Assembly (NCBI GenBank): GCA_014896555.1
Contig: JADBKC010000003.1
Coordinates: forward strand, 1 to 52,761
Length of the DNA stretch: 52,761 bases
Reading direction: 5' to 3'
Source of the DNA: Caryophanales bacterium
GTDB lineage: Bacteria; Bacillota; Bacilli; Bacillales; DSM-4216
The stretch's first letter is position 1; each line of letters starts with the position of its first letter. Of this stretch, positions 48,350 to 52,761 are shown in pieces. The position numbers and the translations under genes were made by a program. The notes below the pieces were generated by a model, which saw only the letters and a program-made list of their open reading frames with translations, did not search any database and was not told the origin of the DNA.

Positions 48350-49567
48350 ATGACCCCTTCCAAATTAAAAACAGCTGTTTTAGCTCTAATGGCGACTATC
48401 TTTACGTTTTCTTTGATTGCGTTTCCAGAAGAAGCGTTTGAAGCATCCATTAGAGGATTGAATATGTGGTGGGAGGTAGTATTTCCTTCCCTTCTTCCAT
48501 TTTTTATCATATGTGAAATGTTGATTGGCTTTGGAGTGGTCAAATTTATCGGTGTTTTACTAGAGCCGTTAATGCGCCCTCTGTTCCGCGTACCCGGTGC
48601 CGGTGGATTTGTCTGGGCGATGGGAATTGCTTCCGGATTTCCAGCAGGGGCAAAACTGACAGCCAGGTTGCGCCAGGAAGGACAGCTGACTCGAAATGAA
48701 GCAGAGAGACTAGTGTCTTTCACAAATTCTTCTAACCCGTTATTTATTTTTGGTGCAGTTTCTGTAGGATTTTTTTATAACCCTCATCTTGGCGTCATTC
48801 TAGCTCTCTCTCACTATTGCGGTAATTTTCTTGTTGGGTTAACGATGAGATTTTACGGGGAAGATCGGAGAGAAAAAAGAACAAGGAACAACCAAACATC
48901 TCTCTTAAAAGCAGCGTTCAACGCCTTGCATGAAACTAGAATAAAAGAAAATCGACCCATCGGAAAACTATTAGGAGATTCTGTGATGTCATCCATTCAA
49001 ACTCTTTTAATGATAGGTGGATTTATTATTTTATTTTCCGTTGTCAATAAGCTTTTGTACCTTCTACATATCACGTCTTTTGTCAGTCAAATCGTTCAAG
49101 CCCTTTTTTCCTTATTCGGGCTTTCTGCAAGTTTAAGCATCCCTTTTATTTCAGGATTGTTCGAAATCACGCTTGGCAGTCAAATGATCAGCCAAGTTCC
49201 CCATGTACCGGCAATTGAACAAGCCATCCTTGTTAGTTTTCTTCTGGCTTTTAACGGATTTAGTGTTCAAGCACAAGTGGCGAGCATATTGGCGCAAACA
49301 GATATACGCTTTAAACCATTTTTCTTTGCTCGTTTGCTTCACGGCATTTATGCTTCGACCATTGCCTTTTTACTTTGGCCGCTTTTATACGAGCACTTTT
49401 TCAAAAATGGGGAGACACTTCATTCCACTCCGGTATTCAAAAGCGGCCGTCAATCCATGTCTTTGCTTCACTGGTTTGAAAACAACGGTCCTTTCATCAC
49501 CATTTGCGCACTCGTTGTCTATTTATTTATCTATGCTCGCCGTTCCTTTCCCGAACGAATACGCTAA
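48350..49567 (+). CDS. ylbJ: Sporulation integral membrane protein YlbJ (SpoVV)
   Basis: Polytopic nucleoside-recognition-type protein, GFVWAMGIASGFPAGAKLTARLRQEG, SNPLFIFGAVSVGFF; RBS AGGAGG upstream. Confidence 0.93.
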   Translation: MTPSKLKTAVLALMATIFTFSLIAFPEEAFEASIRGLNMWWEVVFPSLLPFFIICEMLIGFGVVKFIGVLLEPLMRPLFRVPGAGGFVWAMGIASGFPAGAKLTARLRQEGQLTRNEAERLVSFTNSSNPLFIFGAVSVGFFYNPHLGVILALSHYCGNFLVGLTMRFYGEDRREKRTRNNQTSLLKAAFNALHETRIKENRPIGKLLGDSVMSSIQTLLMIGGFIILFSVVNKLLYLLHITSFVSQIVQALFSLFGLSASLSIPFISGLFEITLGSQMISQVPHVPAIEQAILVSFLLAFNGFSVQAQVASILAQTDIRFKPFFFARLLHGIYASTIAFLLWPLLYEHFFKNGETLHSTPVFKSGRQSMSLLHWFENNGPFITICALVVYLFIYARRSFPERIR

Positions 49568-49570
49568 TAC

Positions 49571-49622
49571 AAAACCAGCCAATACAAAGGGGATTTCCCC
49601 TCTTTTTATCAGCTGGTTTGTT
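49571..49622. terminator. Nested terminator between convergent ylbJ and coaD
   Basis: AAACCAGC...AGGGGATTTCCCCT...GCTGGTTT with T/A tracts on both sides. Confidence 0.8.
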
Positions 49623-49629
49623 TTAGCCG

Positions 49630-50705
<1,076 letters not shown>

Positions 50706-50777
50706 GTTTACTCACCATTGTTAGAAAAATTCTTTCTCATGGTATCATAATTTGGCCTTTACCGCTACTAGGAAGCG

Positions 50778-50813
50778 TTTTCATTATTTTCATTATTTTC
50801 ATTATTTTCATTA
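50778..50813. repeat. Perfect 9-bp tandem repeat, 4 copies of TTTTCATTA
   Basis: Read directly: TTTTCATTATTTTCATTATTTTCATTATTTTCATTA. Confidence 0.97.
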
Positions 50814-50856
50814 TTCTCCTTATCGATTCTTTTGATGGGTGCTCTCCGTTCTTTAC

Positions 50857-50885
50857 GTATAAATGGAACGGAAATGGGAATAATG
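50857..50885 (+). promoter_or_regulatory. Sigma-F/sigma-G type promoter for the sRNA locus
   Basis: GTATA (50857-50861), 14-bp spacer, GGGAATAATG (50876-50885), a full match to GYATA / GGnnAnAHTR with the same spacing as the sigG promoter in this window. Confidence 0.72.
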
Positions 50886-50890
50886 AAACT

Positions 50891-51037
50891 AACAACACTA
50901 GAAAGGTGTTGTTGTCAACCGCGGAGAAGACTTACGTTTCCCCATAAGTTCTTCCTCCGGTTTCTCCTCTCCCTTTACCTTCTATCCTTTTACTAGGAAT
51001 TAGAAGGACCCTGCAGGGAATCCTGTGGGGTTTTTTT
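50891..51037 (+). ncRNA. csfG: Sporulation small RNA, CsfG-like (overlaps the 'ylbH leader' motif position)
   Basis: 5' hairpin AACAACAC-TAGAAAG-GTGTTGTT (50891-50913), second imperfect stem AACCGCGGAGAAGACTTA/TAAGTTCTTCCTCCGGTT, pyrimidine-rich segment, terminator ACCCTGCAGGGAATCCTGTGGGGTTTTTTT (51008-51037); beside rsmD (ylbH) on the ylbG side. Confidence 0.75.
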
Positions 51038-51189
51038 CTTTCATCCTTCTGCAGTTGATAGTCGTTTATGACTTGTACTAAGCAAAATCGAAATTCCTAA
51101 AACAAGCAAGCTTGTCCACTCTTTACCTCTGCGATTTTCGCCTTTTCCCTTGTTTGAATTCAAATGTTCCCCAATCACGGATTGTCTTG

Positions 51190-51218
51190 TTGAGCTCTAG
51201 AGAGAGTCGCGCTACAAT
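51190..51218 (+). promoter_or_regulatory. Sigma-A promoter for the hypothetical gene at 51247
   Basis: TTGAGC-N17-TACAAT. Confidence 0.65.
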
Positions 51219-51246
51219 GTAATAGAATGACAACTAGAACGGAGGA

Positions 51247-51642
51247 ATGAAGATGATTCAACGATTTATTGAACTGGGGGAAGGCTATTCCGATCTTTAT
51301 GAATTAATTGAAATTGCCAAATCCAATCAACACCGCTTAGCTCATTTGATGGCTTTTCATACGGCCATTGGTGAACAGCCCGCAACATCCCTTGTCGCGG
51401 TATTGAATCCAACAGAACGAGGCGAGTTTCAACCTCTATATATTTGCAGAGAAGGCATTCCTCATCCCAATTATAAATCCTCTCAGCGATGGAACGATTT
51501 TAAAAGTGCGGCGTCCTCGCTAGGAAAGGAAATCATTGAGTTAGATGTGAAACCGTCTACATTTTTTGCCGAAAAAGAACTATTTTATCAATATCTGATC
51601 GGCATATTGCGAATGAACCGCTATATTCCGCCTCTTCAATAA
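51247..51642 (+). CDS. Conserved hypothetical protein
   Basis: 131-aa ORF with RBS CGGAGGA, its own promoter and a downstream terminator; no motif I can name confidently. Start may be the second ATG (51253). Confidence 0.75.
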   Translation: MKMIQRFIELGEGYSDLYELIEIAKSNQHRLAHLMAFHTAIGEQPATSLVAVLNPTERGEFQPLYICREGIPHPNYKSSQRWNDFKSAASSLGKEIIELDVKPSTFFAEKELFYQYLIGILRMNRYIPPLQ

Positions 51643-51750
51643 AAAACTTTCAACTGAAAAACAAGACGGATCAAGTAAAAAAAGGCTCCTATGTATCTTT
51701 GAATTTTTTCTCTAGAGTGGATGTAGTAGTAAAACTTTCTATAATGAACC

Positions 51751-51775
51751 AAAAAAGGGAAACTTCCCCTTTTTC
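51751..51775. terminator. Bidirectional terminator between the hypothetical gene and ylbG
   Basis: AAAAAAGGGAAACTTCCCCTTTTT. Confidence 0.75.
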
Positions 51776-51789
51776 CTTTTTCACACCAT

Positions 51790-52065
51790 CTATAGTCCTA
51801 TTTTATAATCATATTCTTTTGCTTTATCCGGTTTCGAGTTTTCAAATTCGGTTTTTAGAAAAGGTTTAAAGGAAGGCTCTACTTTTTTGACAAAGGGTAA
51901 TGCTGATATTTTTTTCATGCAGGCATCTATCTCATCTTGGTTGCAGTACACAACCGCATACTTCATTTTTTTTGAGACATAATGGACATTTCCATATCTT
52001 CTTAATGTCTTGGCTTGTTTTAAACTATAGAGCCAAACAATCATCGCTTGTCTTGCCGTAAACAT
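51790..52065 (-). CDS. ylbG: YlbG family protein (DUF2129)
   Basis: [46 protein letters not shown]. Confidence 0.92.
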   Translation of the reverse strand: MFTARQAMIVWLYSLKQAKTLRRYGNVHYVSKKMKYAVVYCNQDEIDACMKKISALPFVKKVEPSFKPFLKTEFENSKPDKAKEYDYKIGL

Positions 52066-52158
52066 AGCATCTCCTCATTTTTCAGAATATTTCATATACA
52101 GTCTAACATAGTTTCAAACTCCCATCAATGCCATAGGCGCCTGTTTAAACGATTCAAA

Positions 52159-52186
52159 AAGCAAAGCACGCTCTGTTGCTTTGCTT
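52159..52186 (-). terminator. Rho-independent terminator downstream of ylbF
   Basis: Minus strand AAGCAAAGCA-ACAGAGCG-TGCTTTGCTTTTTG. Confidence 0.75.
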
Positions 52187-52195
52187 ACACCTAGT

Positions 52196-52639
52196 TTATG
52201 CAGAGCAGCCGCAAGCTCCTCCAGAGCCACAGCCGCAACCAGATGATTTTTCGAAAAAGGGGTTCCCAACCGGTACTTTGATATGCGGTGACACGGAATG
52301 AGCAATCAACAAGCTGACCTCATCCAATAATTGTTGCAATGCATTTTCCGCTTTCCGAAAAATCGCAACATTTTCATCCAGATCCATTTCTCTTTTCGCC
52401 TCACGGATATTTTTCATCACGTCCGCATAATCAGGATGGAAGCGTCCAAAACGCTGTACTTCTTCATACCGTTCTTTCAGCCTAGAAAAGCGGTTGATTT
52501 TCTCTTTAGTAGCTGGAGTTTTATATAGTCGATCGTAGCACTTTCGATATTGTTCTGCGATATCAGATTGGACTATCATCTCGGCCAATTTCTCGGCCTC
52601 TTCTATTATTTCAATGGTTTCTAATGTTGCAGCAAGCAT
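52196..52639 (-). CDS. ylbF: RicF/YlbF, subunit of the Fe-S Ric (YaaT-YmcA-YlbF) complex
   Basis: EKLAEMIVQSDIAEQYRKCYDRL..., conserved VPVGNPFFE, C-terminal cysteine cluster CGCGSGGACGCSA. Confidence 0.94.
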   Translation of the reverse strand: MLAATLETIEIIEEAEKLAEMIVQSDIAEQYRKCYDRLYKTPATKEKINRFSRLKERYEEVQRFGRFHPDYADVMKNIREAKREMDLDENVAIFRKAENALQQLLDEVSLLIAHSVSPHIKVPVGNPFFEKSSGCGCGSGGACGCSA

Positions 52640-52761
52640 ACAGCTCACCTCCGTGCCTTTATTTTATCATGTTTTTTGGATGGATGGAAAGAATCAAGGC
52701 ACGGTCGGTTGAGTCAAGCATTTGTGGGAGGAATTTTATTCCATGCAAATCGAGTAAGCGC

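Noticed and set aside
50778-50813. CRISPR array
   Set aside because: The only tandem repeat is a 9-bp unit without spacers; no 24-40-bp regularly spaced repeats or cas genes anywhere in the window.
52114-52305. 63-aa minus-strand ORF overlapping the 3' end of ylbF
   Set aside because: Alternate frame across the ylbF C-terminus and its terminator; not a recognisable protein.

Overview
This 52.8 kb window is a Bacillaceae (B. subtilis-like) chromosomal core region. Nearly everything is on the minus strand. Reading left to right (the reverse of transcription): the pyr operon (pyrF partial to pyrR, with two PyrR attenuators and no pyrP), rluD, lspA, a ylyA-like gene, ileS with a T-box, divIVA, ylmH/G, sepF, ylmE/D/C, sigG, sigE, spoIIGA, ftsZ, ftsA, divIB, murG, spoVE (disrupted), murD, mraY, a small MurF-N-domain-like gene, murE, spoVD, pbpB, ftsL, rsmH, mraZ, bshC, panE-like, ylbP, rsfA, rpmF, ylbN, ylbM, ylbL, ylbK, ylbJ/spoVV, coaD, rsmD, a CsfG-like sRNA, a conserved hypothetical gene, ylbG and ylbF. 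I saw no mobile elements, CRISPR arrays, rRNA or tRNA genes. The points most worth a second look are: (1) spoVE broken by what look like two compensating small deletions, with an mRNA hairpin that would also bury its Shine-Dalgarno; (2) a 145-aa MurF N-domain-only protein between murE and mraY; (3) a structured sRNA locus with a sigma-F/G-type promoter between rsmD and ylbG; (4) a 10-bp-periodic MraZ-type operator upstream of mraZ; and (5) near-consensus sporulation promoters (sigma-H for ftsAZ, sigma-F/G for sigG, Spo0A-type for spoIIGA, sigma-E for spoVD). Gene identities come from recognising protein families by eye; no database search was run.
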